A stretch of DNA of 64,000 bases from Acidobacteriota bacterium (GTDB lineage Bacteria > Acidobacteriota > Blastocatellia > UBA7656). The notes below the pieces were generated by a model. It saw only the letters and a program-made list of their open reading frames with translations, did no database searches and had not been told where the DNA came from. A program made the translations under genes and the position numbers. The stretch is taken from NCBI GenBank assembly GCA_040754075.1, contig JBFMDH010000025.1:1-64000 (forward strand), given 5' to 3'. Below, one piece after another: positions 9,302 through 18,343 of the stretch (the first letter of the stretch is position 1; each line of letters opens with the position of its first letter).

Positions 9302-12300
9302 TTATTTCTTTTCATTCGGATTACGCGATGACAATCGACGATAGTAATCTTCGATTTGTTTGCGATACCGATCAGGCGCTTCCCCATCGTTTATTGCGCC
9401 ATTGCGATTGCCCTGTTTTGCCGCAAGCCGGCGCGCCAACTCGAATTCAATCTGGCGCAGCGGGTCAATAATCTCGCTCTTGAGCAGCGCCATTTGCGCT
9501 GGGTCGTTAAACGGATTGGGGTTGATGCGATGAAGCGCATCAATGGCGCGATCCACTTCACGTCCCAAATCGGGATTATTTTTCAACATTTGTTTCAATT
9601 CACGCAAATCCGATTCTCTTTGACGGAGTTCACTGTCGAGTTGACGGTCACCTGTGCGCGGCGGTCCGCCACCGCCCATAAATTCCGATTGCATTTCAGG
9701 ATTGGTCGAATTACTGGGTTGATTATTACGCCCCTGTTGTCCACCCGGTTGTTGTCCGCCTTGCTGCTGTCCGCCTTGTTGACGACCACCCTGAGCTTGT
9801 TGCTGTCCCTGTTGCCGACTGCCTTGTTGACCTGACTGTTGTCCGCCTTGTTGTTGACCACCTTGTTGGCGACCATTCGCTTGCTGACCTTGTTGATTGC
9901 CCTGTTGGCGACCCTGTTGATTGCGTCCTTGTTGATTACCCTGTTGCCCATTTCGAGCTTGTTGCTGCCCTTGCTGATTGCCCCTTTGATTTCCCTGTTG
10001 TCCATTCTGCGCTTGTTGGTTGTCTTGTTGATTTTGACGATCTGGTTGACCGCCCTGTTGGTTTTGTTGACCTCGCTCTCCCGGTTGCCCGTTTTGATTC
10101 TGCTGCCCCTGTTGTCCGTCCATCTTGCGACGCAGGGATTCCAAACTATCGGCAATCTCACGGGCTTTATTCATCGCCTCTTCACCGCTATCACCTTGAC
10201 GGCGATTGGCATTGCCCTCGGCAGCCTGCAAATTTTTCAATACTTCTTCCAGATTTCCCTGAATAACCTTTTCGCGTTCTTTCGCTTGATCCATATAACC
10301 GCGATCAATCAATTCTTTATTCTGTTTGATTTTATCGGGAATGCGATTGCGACGAATGGCATTGGCGGCATCGCGCAATTTATCGGCAGCCTGTTGTTTT
10401 TCGGAACCCATATTGCGCGCCGTTTGGTCAATGTCCTGTTCAAGCCCTGCGACCTGATCGGCTAAGGTTTGTTTGCGCTCGGCGAGTTGGTCTTTCTTCT
10501 CCTGATTGCCGCTTTGCCCATTGCGGCTCAACTCATCGACGCTTCGTTGAATATCATTCTGTTTCTTAATCGCCTCTTCTGCGCGTTGGCGAAGTTGTTG
10601 AACATTTTGTTGACCGCGCGATTGGTTGGCGGAATTCATCATGCGCTGAGCCTGTTGCAATCGCTGTTGGGCGCGTTGCATTGCGGAATTGGCGTCCGAT
10701 TGATTGCCGCTCGATTGTTGCGAATTCTGCGATTGAGCCGATTGCGACTGTGAGCGTTTCAAATCTTCTGCCGCCTGGCGCAATTGTTGCGCGGCTTCCT
10801 GCATTTTCTGGTCACGGCGATCACGCGACAATTTTTCAAGTTGACGCGCCATCTTCTGCAACTCTTCAATCATTTCCTGTTGTTGGCGTTGCGAACCGCC
10901 ACCACCGCCGCCTTGTTGTTGCATCTGCGAACGCTGACGCCCTTCGAGTTCTTTTTGCAACCGTCTCGACAACTCTTCCATTTTACGAGCCAGTTCATCC
11001 TGTTCCTGATTCTGTTGCGACTGTTGCTGTCGTTGAACGGTCTCGTACTGGTTCTTCATCTTGTCGAGTTGCAGTTCAAATAAATCCGCCAGGTCACGAT
11101 CCTGTTGCTGCTGCCCTTGCCCCTGCCCTTGTCCCTGAGCAATTTGCATCTCGCGGAAAACCGCTTCGGCTTTCAACAATTGCTGCAACGCCCGTTGTTC
11201 CGGGGGCAGCGCATCTTTCGTCGATTTCTCGCGCAATTTGTCTTTTGCAATATCCATCTCCGCAGAAGCCTTGGTTAAATATTCAACCAACTGGGCAAAT
11301 TGCTGATTGCTGTTTAACTGAGCGCCCATACGCCGTCGAATGCGCTCGATTAACTGGTCGGCTTCACCTTTGAGTTTTTCCTGACTCAGCGTCACGGTGC
11401 CGAAATTCTCGTCCTTTTCTTCGGGCGTGTAGGTTTTCTCTTCCCGCTGAACTCTGAAAGTAGCGGCAATAATTTCGCGTTGTTTTTTTGCCAGCGCGTT
11501 TGAATCCTGCTCGCCCTGTCCCTGCCCTTGCCCCTGTTGTTGCGACTGGCGAAATTCACGCTCAAACGGTCGCACTTCCATGAAATAAATATCCGAAGTG
11601 GATTCCTGACCGCTGTTGTCTTTGGCTTTGGCGTAATAGGAGACAAAATCGCCGACCTGCAAACCCAATTCTTCGAGGAAAAATGTATAAGACCCGGTTA
11701 AGGTTTTCGGCTCATCGCGTTTCAAATCCTGCAAAGCGACGTGTTTTTCTTCGCCACCATTCACTTGATAAAAGAGTTCGATTGCAGCAACCCCGAAATC
11801 ATCTTCGGCGCGCGCCTGTGTGAAAACTTCCTGAATGTTGGTAACTTTGGCATCGCGTCCGGGTTTATCGAAAAGCACCGTCGGCGGCGCATCTTCAAGC
11901 AGGGTGATGTCATATTCATTTGAACCGTTATACTTTTCGCCTTCTTCGCTGGTGATTTCGATTTTATAGGTTCCCTCTTTTGTCACGGTAAATGACCCGA
12001 CAAACCGAATCTCGTTTTCCGGCGCATTTTCCAAATCCGGCGACATTTCAAATTTGCTGCCGTCATTTAAAACGATGCGGGCTGATTTAACTTTTCCGCT
12101 GAGAATCGCCGTCACATAAACGACCGTGCCTTTTAATGCCGCGACCTCTCCGCCGTTTTCGATTTTCTTGGAAGGAAGCCCGGAAAAAGCCGGGAAATTT
12201 AAAACCAGATCAAGTTGTTTGACATATGGAAGGTCGGCGACTTCGAGCGTGTATTCCGGCGAACGAATATTATTCGATTCGACATAATAGACAATCGAAT

Positions 12301-13063
12301 CCTGAATATTGAAAATCGTGTGTTGAAATTCGTTGAGGTTTTTCGCAGGCTCCATCGCCGTTGCCAGCCAGTTGGCATCACTCATCTTGCGAATGAAAAT
12401 TTGCGCTACACTCGCGTCAAACCCGCGAAGCAAAGCTTTCAACCGTTGATCGGAACCACGCGGAACTTTGGCATTCCCCGGAAGGATTTCGATAAACATC
12501 GCATCGGCGGATGCCGTATCCGTAAGTCCGCCGAACAGCCTGCCGATGCCGCCTGACACCGGTTTGGAAATCCACATCGAACCAATGAGCGCGGCAAGCA
12601 GAATTAAAGCGCCTGCGCCGTATCCGTAAGCCTGACGCGGGTCAACGATGCGATTCAGGTCAGCATTCGCCAGTCTTTCATCGGCATCTTTTCTCAGGCG
12701 GGTTAAGATGGCGGGCGAGGCATTTTTTTCATTTTCAGCAAACTCGACTGCCGTTGTCACGCGGTCATCCAAACGGACTTTTTCTTCGATTAATCGTGCA
12801 ATTTGTATGTCGCCAATGCGTTTGCGAAGCGGCAACATCACCAACCAGATTGCCGAACTCAGAGTCAGTAGAAAAGGAATGATGCGAAGCGCCACCAATA
12901 GATTGGGTTTGTAATAAAACCGATTGGCTAAAACCGCCGCTGAAATGAAGGTAACAGCCGCAATCGCCAGCGTGATTAAAACCCCAAACAACACTTGCCG
13001 GGTTTTAATTCGCGCGCGAACTTTACCGATGACTTCATTGATTTTCGATTGTTGAGGACGCAT
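9302..13063 (-). CDS. Large Q/G-rich membrane protein, DUF4175-like
   Basis: A 1253-aa envelope protein. Three N-terminal membrane helices lie at about 24-48, 55-78 and 148-168. An extracytoplasmic part with Ig-like and beta segments follows (about 190-505). The rest is long helical, Gln-rich coiled coil ending in an extreme Q/G/N/R tract and a short charged C-terminus. DUF4175-like proteins are known neighbours of MoxR and BatA-type genes and are thought to act at the cell surface. ATG 13063 follows GGGGGA with good spacing; the GTG at 13066 is too close. It lies downstream of the BatA/VWA gene with a 305-bp gap, so it may have its own promoter. Molecular function is unknown. Confidence 0.75.
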   Translation of the reverse strand: MRPQQSKINEVIGKVRARIKTRQVLFGVLITLAIAAVTFISAAVLANRFYYKPNLLVALRIIPFLLTLSSAIWLVMLPLRKRIGDIQIARLIEEKVRLDDRVTTAVEFAENEKNASPAILTRLRKDADERLANADLNRIVDPRQAYGYGAGALILLAALIGSMWISKPVSGGIGRLFGGLTDTASADAMFIEILPGNAKVPRGSDQRLKALLRGFDASVAQIFIRKMSDANWLATAMEPAKNLNEFQHTIFNIQDSIVYYVESNNIRSPEYTLEVADLPYVKQLDLVLNFPAFSGLPSKKIENGGEVAALKGTVVYVTAILSGKVKSARIVLNDGSKFEMSPDLENAPENEIRFVGSFTVTKEGTYKIEITSEEGEKYNGSNEYDITLLEDAPPTVLFDKPGRDAKVTNIQEVFTQARAEDDFGVAAIELFYQVNGGEEKHVALQDLKRDEPKTLTGSYTFFLEELGLQVGDFVSYYAKAKDNSGQESTSDIYFMEVRPFEREFRQSQQQGQGQGQGEQDSNALAKKQREIIAATFRVQREEKTYTPEEKDENFGTVTLSQEKLKGEADQLIERIRRRMGAQLNSNQQFAQLVEYLTKASAEMDIAKDKLREKSTKDALPPEQRALQQLLKAEAVFREMQIAQGQGQGQGQQQQDRDLADLFELQLDKMKNQYETVQRQQQSQQNQEQDELARKMEELSRRLQKELEGRQRSQMQQQGGGGGGSQRQQQEMIEELQKMARQLEKLSRDRRDQKMQEAAQQLRQAAEDLKRSQSQSAQSQNSQQSSGNQSDANSAMQRAQQRLQQAQRMMNSANQSRGQQNVQQLRQRAEEAIKKQNDIQRSVDELSRNGQSGNQEKKDQLAERKQTLADQVAGLEQDIDQTARNMGSEKQQAADKLRDAANAIRRNRIPDKIKQNKELIDRGYMDQAKEREKVIQGNLEEVLKNLQAAEGNANRRQGDSGEEAMNKAREIADSLESLRRKMDGQQGQQNQNGQPGERGQQNQQGGQPDRQNQQDNQQAQNGQQGNQRGNQQGQQQARNGQQGNQQGRNQQGRQQGNQQGQQANGRQQGGQQQGGQQSGQQGSRQQGQQQAQGGRQQGGQQQGGQQPGGQQGRNNQPSNSTNPEMQSEFMGGGGPPRTGDRQLDSELRQRESDLRELKQMLKNNPDLGREVDRAIDALHRINPNPFNDPAQMALLKSEIIDPLRQIEFELARRLAAKQGNRNGAINDGEAPDRYRKQIEDYYRRLSSRNPNEKK
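9720..10115 (-). repeat. Low-complexity Q/G/N codon tract
   Basis: About 130 codons dominated by CAA/CAG, GGC/GGT and AAC/AAT, coding for QQG, NQQ and GQQ blocks. The DNA is a degenerate TTGTTG-type repeat on the plus strand. Such tracts can slip during replication, so length may vary between strains. The tract also opens spurious long reading frames on both strands. Confidence 0.85.
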
Positions 13064-13368
13064 CACATAATCCCCCTTGGTAATTTATCGACCGGGTTTC
13101 AAATTATCTGTTCCACTGAAATCAAAATCCTTGTCCAGGCTTCAAAGACAATCACCATCGAAGAAAATACCGATAGTGAATTATTGATCCTTGCTCATCG
13201 CAAATTGTCTTAGGGCTGGTTGCACTGAATCAGGAACGCACAAGTAGTTTTTCAGGATACCATCGTTTTTGCAAGCCCCGCGTTTTGTAAAATGTAAACC
13301 TGTAACTGACACTTCCAAACCCATTCATTCAAAAATAAATTTTTCCGCTCTTGATAAATGTCAGGAAG
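13064..13368. other. 305-bp intergenic region without a gene
   Basis: It lies between the BatA/VWA gene and the DUF4175-like gene. Near 13359-13378 a 6-bp hairpin (TGTCAG/CTGACA) overlaps the BatA/VWA stop codon. No convincing reading frame is present. It probably holds the ribosome site (GGGGGA) and perhaps a promoter of the DUF4175-like gene; no -35/-10 pair stands out. Confidence 0.5.
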
Positions 13369-15402
13369 CTAACTGACAAGTTTCGCGATGCGAATGCGGC
13401 GTGCCAGTATCGCTTCTGCAACAAAAAATAAGAGCGCCAGAATGATTAACGGCAACCACCAACGTTGTTTGGACTCGAGTTCCTCTTGGGTTTGATGGCT
13501 TGAGGCAATCGGTTGAATATTGTCATCAGGGTTTTGCGTAACCCCGGCAATCAATTCATTGGTATTCAACCTGGTAAAATCCGATTCTCTGGCATCGATA
13601 TTAACCGCCGCATTTTCGGCTTTTTCCCGGTAACGCAAACGATAAAAGCCTGTCTCAATGGCATCAATGGCAAGTTCGCCTGAAGCAGTTCTGCGAGCAT
13701 CTTCAACACGACCACCCAACGGGTTTTCAACCGCCGGATAATTGCCTTCCGCATCCGGTGGCGCAGTAAACACCTGACCGACCTTGTAAGCAATCGTGCC
13801 TTCATCGCCGGTCAGATGTTCCAGCATCTGGCGAACCAGCGGTAAAAACATCGGCGTCAGCGGCAAATCATTCCAGGCGGTGTCGAGGGTGGTGGTCATC
13901 AACAAAACCTTTCCGCGACCTGCCAACCCCTCGATTAAAACAGGGCTGCCATCATCCAATGCCGCAAGCACCGCCGCCGTCTCTTTAAGCTCAACGCGAT
14001 GGTAGGAATAAACCCGCGTAGAGGTTAATCGACCGCTTTTTGAAAACGGGCTGAACACCGGATGGTCAGCTTTAATCTGACTCATCAAAGCGTAGCCGCC
14101 GCGAGTTTGCGCGACATCGGAGAGAGTAGCAGGTATGATGCCTTTAAAATTCTGGTTATAATCGCTCGCCTCGGCATGTTTGCCTGCGGCGATAATCAAC
14201 CCGCCACCACGCTCGACAAAATTTTTTATCGCGCCTGAAAGCTGATCACTTAACGTCACGACATCATTGATGATGATGGCGCGGTATTCATTCAATTCAT
14301 CCGGGTTTACGTTGCCCGGCGACTTCAAAGTAAGTTCAAAGCGATTGTTCTCACCGGCAAGTAGCGCCTGTTGCAGGTAGAGGCTTTCGCTGCGACCACG
14401 CGACGGCGTCTCAATCGCCAGAATCCTGGTCTGGTTTTCACGACGAATGATGAAATGGTTTTTGTTATCGAAATTAAAACTGTCATTGGTGATTTCGATG
14501 CTGGCGCGATTTGAACCATCGGGAACATTGAAGCCGGTAAATTCGATGGTTTTGGAAGCCCTGCCATCAAGCGAGATTTCTCTGCGCTCAACCGCCAGAT
14601 CGTTTAATTTGAAATCCACCGTGCCGTCGAAAATTTCATTGCCGAAATTATTTACTATGGCGGTGACCTTGCCGGAATATTTTTGAGTATAGATTACCGG
14701 GTCGGCTTTCACATCAGTAATTGCCAAGTTGGTCACAGCCGTTTCCCCGACATCAATCGGAATCAATTTCACATCCGCAGCAATTTTGGGTTGCGTGGTC
14801 GCGCGGTTCCAACCGGAATTTTGAAAATCGGAAATCAGGTAAATTTTGCGGTCGCCTTTTCCGGTCTCTTTCAAAATCGCATCGCCCGCTTGAATCGCCT
14901 GTAAATAATCGGTTGCAGCAAGCGTCGGTTTTAACTGGTCGAGGATTTGATGGAGTTCGGCTTTATCGTTTTTCAACGGGCGCAGTATTTCATAGCTCTG
15001 GGTAAAACTGACAAGCGCGAGATGTTCGCCATTTGCGGCGTTATCAATAACATTGCGAACCGCTTTTTTGGCGCGTTCAAAATAATCCGCATAGCGCATA
15101 CTCGCGGAAGCATCAATCAATATCACGCTGTTTTGGGTAGCGGTCGCTGCCTGCATCCGGCTGTTGGTAAAATAGGGACGGGCGAACGCCAGCGCCAGCA
15201 GCATAATGGCGAGACACCTTAACGCCAGCAGCAACCAGTTTCTCAAATGGCGACGGCGAACCGTCTTCTGCTCGATTTTTCTAAGAAACATCAGCGACGG
15301 GTAAAAAACTTTCTGGGCGCGTGTACGCCTGACCAGATGCACGAGAATAGGAATACCCGCTGCTAAAACGCCGACCAAAAAAAATGGATTTAAAAATGCC
15401 AT
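13369..15402 (-). CDS. BatA-domain/VWA membrane protein
   Basis: A 677-aa membrane protein with the Bat aerotolerance-type N-terminus: a first helix, the LVHLVRRTRAQKVFYPSLMFL stretch and a second helix ending at about residue 78. A VWA domain follows with an intact metal-ion site DASASM (about 96-101). A middle beta domain and a glutamine-amidotransferase-like region (FVERGGGLIIAAG, about 390-402) come next. A C-terminal helix lies near 650-672. Such proteins work with MoxR ATPases and DUF58 proteins in envelope stress or assembly of surface complexes. The DUF58 and MoxR genes lie just upstream, but a two-gene nucleotidyltransferase cassette interrupts the series. Partner and substrate are unknown. 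Confidence 0.85.
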   Translation of the reverse strand: MAFLNPFFLVGVLAAGIPILVHLVRRTRAQKVFYPSLMFLRKIEQKTVRRRHLRNWLLLALRCLAIMLLALAFARPYFTNSRMQAATATQNSVILIDASASMRYADYFERAKKAVRNVIDNAANGEHLALVSFTQSYEILRPLKNDKAELHQILDQLKPTLAATDYLQAIQAGDAILKETGKGDRKIYLISDFQNSGWNRATTQPKIAADVKLIPIDVGETAVTNLAITDVKADPVIYTQKYSGKVTAIVNNFGNEIFDGTVDFKLNDLAVERREISLDGRASKTIEFTGFNVPDGSNRASIEITNDSFNFDNKNHFIIRRENQTRILAIETPSRGRSESLYLQQALLAGENNRFELTLKSPGNVNPDELNEYRAIIINDVVTLSDQLSGAIKNFVERGGGLIIAAGKHAEASDYNQNFKGIIPATLSDVAQTRGGYALMSQIKADHPVFSPFSKSGRLTSTRVYSYHRVELKETAAVLAALDDGSPVLIEGLAGRGKVLLMTTTLDTAWNDLPLTPMFLPLVRQMLEHLTGDEGTIAYKVGQVFTAPPDAEGNYPAVENPLGGRVEDARRTASGELAIDAIETGFYRLRYREKAENAAVNIDARESDFTRLNTNELIAGVTQNPDDNIQPIASSHQTQEELESKQRWWLPLIILALLFFVAEAILARRIRIAKLVS

Positions 15403-15456
15403 TAGAGTTTCCGATTATAAATTTCAATTTGAGATAAGGCTGAATATCTTAATCCG

Positions 15457-16038
15457 TTATTCACCAAAAGATTCGCTCAAGGCTTTGTCAAGCAGTCCAC
15501 TTAAACCAAGCTCCTTTGACCATTGTTTCAAATAATCAATGTCTAATTTATCACCCTGAATTTTGATAATACTTGCAATATCTTGCCATTGTTTATCAGA
15601 GGTAAAATTGCCTTTTCGATACCAATCTAATTTTGCCAGAATAGTATCTTCGGGGCTGGCAATATATGCCCGATCTTCAGCATGTTGAGAAACCTGCTGC
15701 AACTGTCGTCGTTTAAGTTCTTGTTCCTGAAACCCTCCAAATTTAGCGATAAACATATCCACCTTAAAGATTGATTCGAGGTGAATCATATTAAAGGATT
15801 TTTTGAGTTGAATCGCCTTGATAATTGCTTGTTCATCAAGGTAAAACTCATTTTCAAATGACGCGACAAAGGCTTTCACTTGCTTCAGAGAGATTGCAAC
15901 TACGAAATCAACATCGTTCGTAGCTCGCGCCATACCATGTAAAGAACTGGCAAAAGAACCACCGACGACATATGGGATATTCAAGTCGTCGAGCTTTTCA
16001 ACGACGCGCAGCAAAACTGCTGTTGCTGGATTGTTCAT
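15457..16038 (-). CDS. Nucleotidyltransferase, AbiEii/MNT-like
   Basis: A 193-aa protein of the polymerase-beta nucleotidyltransferase fold. The motif GGSFASSLHG, then R-A-T-N-D-V-D (about residues 23-41), carries the G-S and D-x-D signature. YIASPEDTILAKLDWY in the C-terminal half fits the AbiEii-like family. The start at 16038 is set by TAGGAG eight bases upstream; the longer open frame to 16164 overlaps the preceding gene and has no ribosome site. It follows a 79-aa protein gene by 22 bp. AbiEii-like and MNT enzymes are often toxins or their controllers, so a toxin-antitoxin role is plausible but not shown. Its place inside a Bat operon suggests insertion. Confidence 0.8.
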   Translation of the reverse strand: MNNPATAVLLRVVEKLDDLNIPYVVGGSFASSLHGMARATNDVDFVVAISLKQVKAFVASFENEFYLDEQAIIKAIQLKKSFNMIHLESIFKVDMFIAKFGGFQEQELKRRQLQQVSQHAEDRAYIASPEDTILAKLDWYRKGNFTSDKQWQDIASIIKIQGDKLDIDYLKQWSKELGLSGLLDKALSESFGE

Positions 16039-16060
16039 TTTGTACGCTCCTAATTCGGGT

Positions 16061-16300
16061 TCAATCGCCACTTGTGATGAGGTTTTCACATTTATAAAGT
16101 AATCCAGCAAATTTTTTTCTAATTTCAGTTTCGTCAGCATCAGGATAACGGCTCTTGATACCATTAAGCGTCATTTGCCTGCACGCATTGGTTAGCGAGT
16201 CAATTTGTTGAAATTTTTTCCAGTCGGGCATTTGACGAGTCAGTTCAATGAGAACTTTTTCAGTCGCCTCATCCGTATCATCAAACAATCTTTTGCTCAT
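16061..16300 (-). CDS. 79-aa conserved small protein paired with nucleotidyltransferase
   Basis: Unknown function. The small soluble protein starts MSKRLFDDTDEATEKV and has a helical, charged make-up with no signal peptide, Cys or clear HTH. AAGGTGATTGAG precedes ATG 16300; the TTG at 16318 would overlap the DUF58 stop codon. I recall small proteins of this type (…RQMTLNGIKSRYP…) beside nucleotidyltransferases in many genomes, so it may be the cognate partner or antitoxin of the downstream enzyme. It starts 10 bp after the DUF58 gene ends, so the pair is probably co-transcribed with the envelope genes. Confidence 0.7.
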   Translation of the reverse strand: MSKRLFDDTDEATEKVLIELTRQMPDWKKFQQIDSLTNACRQMTLNGIKSRYPDADETEIRKKFAGLLYKCENLITSGD

Positions 16301-16310
16301 CTCAATCACC

Positions 16311-17216
16311 TTAACCAAAATGCGAACGCCGGTTCAAATAGGCTGAAAGCGCCTGGTCTAACGGTTCATTGGTCTTCAACAATTCATAATCAACCCGGTT
16401 GGCGGTCGCGGCTTCACGGATGGCTTCAATATGCGCGTTGATGATTCGCAAATATTCGTCGCGCAAGGTTTCCGGCTGAACGTGCAATTGTTCTTCGGAT
16501 TCGAGGTCTTCGAGCACCACCGGCTCTTTGAAATCAAAATCAATTTCGCGTTTGTCCATTAACTGAAAAACGATGACCTCATTGCCTTCAAATCTCAGGT
16601 GCTCCAATCCTTCCTTAACTTTTTGCGGCTCGTCATACAAATCCGAAAGCAAAACGATGATGCTGCGGCGATTTAATATTTCAGCGATGCGATGCAGTTG
16701 TTCTGAAATCGCCGTTCCCTGTTTAGCCTGCAACCGCTCAATCACACCCAGTACGGTTCGCAAATGACCGGTGCGCGACAGTGCCGGAATGTGCTCAACT
16801 GCCGATTCATTGAAGGCAATCAAACCCACGGAATCATGTTGCCGCACACCCAGATAGGCAAGTGATGAAGCGAGGTATTGGGCGTATTGCAATTTAGTCA
16901 CCTCACTGCTCGCATAGCCCATCGAACCGCTGGTATCAACCATCACCATCATCTGAGTATTGGTATCACCTTGATATTTTTTGATGTACAAACGGTCGGT
17001 GCGGGCGAGTAATTTCCAATCCAGGTGACGTAAATCATCACCCGGCATGTATTGACGGTGTTCCGCAAAATCGGTTGAAAAGCCTAAGTAGGGTGAACGA
17101 TGAAGCCCGGAAATAAACCCTTCGACCACTGACCGGGCAATCAGTTCCAATGAATTGATACGCGCCAGAATTTCCGGCGCGAGATAACGGGTTCCTGTTG
17201 GGCTGACAATCGGCAT
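16311..17216 (-). CDS. DUF58 domain protein (VWA-like)
   Basis: A 301-aa soluble protein of the DUF58 family, the usual partner of MoxR ATPases. The diagnostic stretch DLRHLDWKLLARTDRLYIK is near residues 61-79. The VWA-like metal site DTSGSM is at about 93-98. No membrane segment is seen, unlike the longer DUF58 proteins with N-terminal helices. It follows the TonB-C-terminal protein by 8 bp, and MoxR is one gene further upstream. No good ribosome site precedes ATG 17216, which suggests translational coupling. Confidence 0.92.
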   Translation of the reverse strand: MPIVSPTGTRYLAPEILARINSLELIARSVVEGFISGLHRSPYLGFSTDFAEHRQYMPGDDLRHLDWKLLARTDRLYIKKYQGDTNTQMMVMVDTSGSMGYASSEVTKLQYAQYLASSLAYLGVRQHDSVGLIAFNESAVEHIPALSRTGHLRTVLGVIERLQAKQGTAISEQLHRIAEILNRRSIIVLLSDLYDEPQKVKEGLEHLRFEGNEVIVFQLMDKREIDFDFKEPVVLEDLESEEQLHVQPETLRDEYLRIINAHIEAIREAATANRVDYELLKTNEPLDQALSAYLNRRSHFG

Positions 17217-17224
17217 ACGTTTTT

Positions 17225-18334
17225 TTATCTCACAAAATTAAATGTGATTCTGGTAGTTGATGGAATCGGATTGCCATTGGCGGTTGCCGGTTGATATTCC
17301 CAGCGTTTGGCGGCATCTATTCCCGCCTGACGAAGTTGCGGTGGGCCACTCACGGCTTCGGCTTTCGTAACCTTTCCGCGTTCATCAATGGTAATCTCAA
17401 TGGTCACACTGCCACTCACCCCCATACTGCGCGCAAATGAAGGGTATGACGGTTCAACTTTTTTAATGGCTTTCGCCGCAATCACCTCACTGATCACCGG
17501 AGCAGATTGAATGGGGGTGGGGTGAGATTTGCTTGTCTCAGATTCTTTTTTCGCTTCTTCCAAAGGCTTTTCAATCGCAACGACAGGCGGCGCGGGCGGA
17601 TAGTAATGAATGGCGCGATGGGTGACCATTTTACTAATCGGGATGAGATTCCCGTCTTTCAACTGGTTAATGGTTTCAACGCGCTTAACCCAATTGCCTT
17701 TGGAATCAAATTCCATTCCCTCATAGGTCTCTTTCACAAGGATTGCGCCTTGGGCGTCGAAACAAGTTTTTTCAACAGCCCGACCTCGCCCATCAAACCC
17801 CTCGACACACCTCGACAAAAAAGCTTTATCGGCGCCGGTGATGATTAATTCCTCACGATTATTGTCCGTATCGAATTTATAGGTCTTCTCTTCAATGAGG
17901 TTTCCGCCAAGCGAGAATTTATCTTCGCCGACGAGATTGCCTTCCGTGTCAAATATCAAAACGACATTAAAGGTTGTCGGGTCAGCAATGAGTTCGCATT
18001 TATTTGTCGCTTCATCAATCACCCGATAACGCATCAGTTTTTCCTGCCGGTTGCCCTCGCGGTCGTAACTCATTACCCGTTTAATCGAAGATTTGGCGTT
18101 GGGATAAAAATTGAATTCAAGCATTCGCCCTTGTTCATCGAAGTTACTGGTACTGACGGTTTCGCGCTTCCCTTCAATCCATTTTCCTGAACTTTCGGTC
18201 AAGGGTGATTGTTGAACTGCTAAAGTTTTTGGCTGCCCAACCAGATGCGCTATATCCCTATCGTTTTTTTTCGCATTTGTACCCGTTTGAGAAAAACTCA
18301 ATTGGATAGAAAGGAAAAATACTGCGACCAACAT
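17225..18334 (-). CDS. Secreted protein with YD-like repeats and TonB C-terminal domain
   Basis: A 369-aa protein: signal peptide (MLVAVFFLSIQLSFS), then about 200 residues of YD/MORN-like repeats (SYDREGNRQEK, FDTEGNLVGEDKF), then a Pro/Glu linker. It ends in a TonB-type C-terminal domain (about 285-369) with PSYPSFARSMGVSGSVTIEI and the closing AAKRWEYQPA. In this TonB-energy-transducer fold family without an N-terminal membrane anchor, the domain usually binds other envelope parts rather than driving import. It is placed 9 bp after MoxR and 8 bp before DUF58, so it belongs to the operon, which is an unusual member for it. AGGGTT precedes the start. Confidence 0.8.
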   Translation of the reverse strand: MLVAVFFLSIQLSFSQTGTNAKKNDRDIAHLVGQPKTLAVQQSPLTESSGKWIEGKRETVSTSNFDEQGRMLEFNFYPNAKSSIKRVMSYDREGNRQEKLMRYRVIDEATNKCELIADPTTFNVVLIFDTEGNLVGEDKFSLGGNLIEEKTYKFDTDNNREELIITGADKAFLSRCVEGFDGRGRAVEKTCFDAQGAILVKETYEGMEFDSKGNWVKRVETINQLKDGNLIPISKMVTHRAIHYYPPAPPVVAIEKPLEEAKKESETSKSHPTPIQSAPVISEVIAAKAIKKVEPSYPSFARSMGVSGSVTIEITIDERGKVTKAEAVSGPPQLRQAGIDAAKRWEYQPATANGNPIPSTTRITFNFVR

Positions 18335-18343
18335 TTGCTAACC

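Noticed and set aside
9356-11373. Long plus- and minus-strand frames opposite or beside the Q-rich gene
   Set aside because: They arise from the CAA/CAG/GGN repeat composition and show Leu/Ile or Asn/Lys runs without domain features.
16039-16164. N-terminal extension of the nucleotidyltransferase
   Set aside because: It overlaps the 79-aa gene and lacks a ribosome site; ATG 16038 has one.
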